From: an uncultured Oscillospiraceae bacterium
GTDB taxonomy: Bacteria > Bacillota_A > Clostridia > Oscillospirales > Oscillospiraceae
Length of the DNA stretch: 5,318 nucleotides
NCBI GenBank assembly: GCA_910579155.1
Contig: CAJTTS010000176.1
Coordinates: forward strand, 1 to 5,318
Reading direction: 5' to 3'
In this document: positions 5,177-5,318 of the stretch, piece after piece
How the letters are laid out: every line of letters starts with the position of its first letter
How positions within the stretch are numbered: position 1 is the first letter of the stretch
Translations under genes and position numbers: made by a program
The notes under the pieces: model-generated
Database searches by the model: none
Told to the model about the DNA's origin: nothing
What the model saw: the letters and a program-made list of their open reading frames with translations, nothing else

Positions 5177-5318
5177 GTGGTGTACTCCTTCCATTCTTTT
5201 TTAGCCTTGTATTTTTTCAGCAGGAATTTCCCCAGGAAGGCCAGCCCTGCCGCCCCCGCCCCGATGGGCAGGACCAGCAGCCATTTCAGGCCGATACCGC
5301 CGGAAGTGCCGGGTTCCG
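5173..5318 (-). CDS. C-terminal end of a single-pass membrane protein, start outside the window
   Basis: The last 47 codons of an open minus-strand frame are visible, ending with TGA at 5175-5173. The visible part begins EPGTSGGIG, followed by a hydrophobic helix (WLLVLPIGAGAAGLAFLGKFLL) and a charged cytoplasmic tail rich in Lys (KKYKAKKEWKEYTT). This is the layout of a C-terminally anchored exported protein. It resembles the helix-plus-positive-tail end of sortase substrates, but no LPXTG-like motif is visible in the few residues before the helix, and one could lie just outside the window. The stop overlaps the sortase start by four bases, so the genes form one operon. I do not recognise the family. 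It may be a surface protein or a membrane component of a conjugative element; neither can be shown here. Confidence 0.8.
   Translation of the reverse strand, partial: EPGTSGGIGLKWLLVLPIGAGAAGLAFLGKFLLKKYKAKKEWKEYTT
5185..5190 (-). promoter_or_regulatory. Ribosome binding site that decides the sortase start
   Basis: AAGGAG lies eight bases before ATG 5176 and inside the coding end of the upstream gene. The earlier in-frame ATG at 5194 has no Shine-Dalgarno, so the later start is chosen. Overlap with the upstream stop suggests translational coupling. Confidence 0.85.

Noticed and set aside
5177..5194. An upstream in-frame ATG for the sortase (six extra residues)
   Set aside because: No Shine-Dalgarno precedes it, and the real AAGGAG lies between it and ATG 5176. 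The later start gives a normal MKK signal-peptide beginning.

Overview
The window is GC-rich, and every gene I can support lies on the minus strand, so transcription runs from high to low coordinates. Strong AGGAGG-type ribosome binding sites, Gram-positive signal peptides, a sortase and a long Cna-B/SpaA-type surface protein point to a Gram-positive Firmicute. A GC-rich gut clostridium (Oscillospiraceae-like) is my best guess. Similar sortase/adhesin cassettes occur in clostridial conjugative elements, but no conjugation, integrase or replication gene is visible here, so a mobile-element origin is inference only.

Layout in order of transcription: (1) 5318-5173, the last 47 codons of a membrane protein, ending in one hydrophobic helix and a lysine-rich tail. 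(2) 5176-4361, a sortase whose start codon overlaps the previous stop (ATGA), so the two are probably translationally coupled. (3) A short AT-rich gap with a near-consensus promoter (TAGACA, 17 bp, TATAAT). (4) 4272-3208, a secreted transglutaminase-like protein with an N-terminal stalk-type domain, closed by a strong intrinsic terminator. (5) A 221-bp gap (3207-2987) packed with dyads: the terminator, a 29-bp near-perfect palindrome over a candidate -35, and a leader whose segments can pair in mutually exclusive ways, one of which buries the next gene's ribosome binding site. (6) 2986-1, the first 995 residues of a large adhesin. It has a signal peptide, a thioester (TQXA/TED) domain with Cys72 and Gln137, and at least seven tandem Cna-B domains with regularly placed Lys/Glu/Asn residues for intramolecular isopeptide bonds. 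It runs off the window before any cell-wall sorting signal.

The genes look like a surface-display module. The adhesin could bind a target covalently through its thioester and be stiffened by isopeptide bonds, and the sortase could attach it, or the upstream membrane protein, to the envelope. The transglutaminase-like protein has the same kind of acyl-transfer active site, but its target is unknown. The most unusual non-coding feature is the adhesin leader, which looks like an attenuator or RNA switch. No gap exceeds 221 bp, and I found no tRNA, rRNA, CRISPR array, insertion sequence or convincing plus-strand gene.
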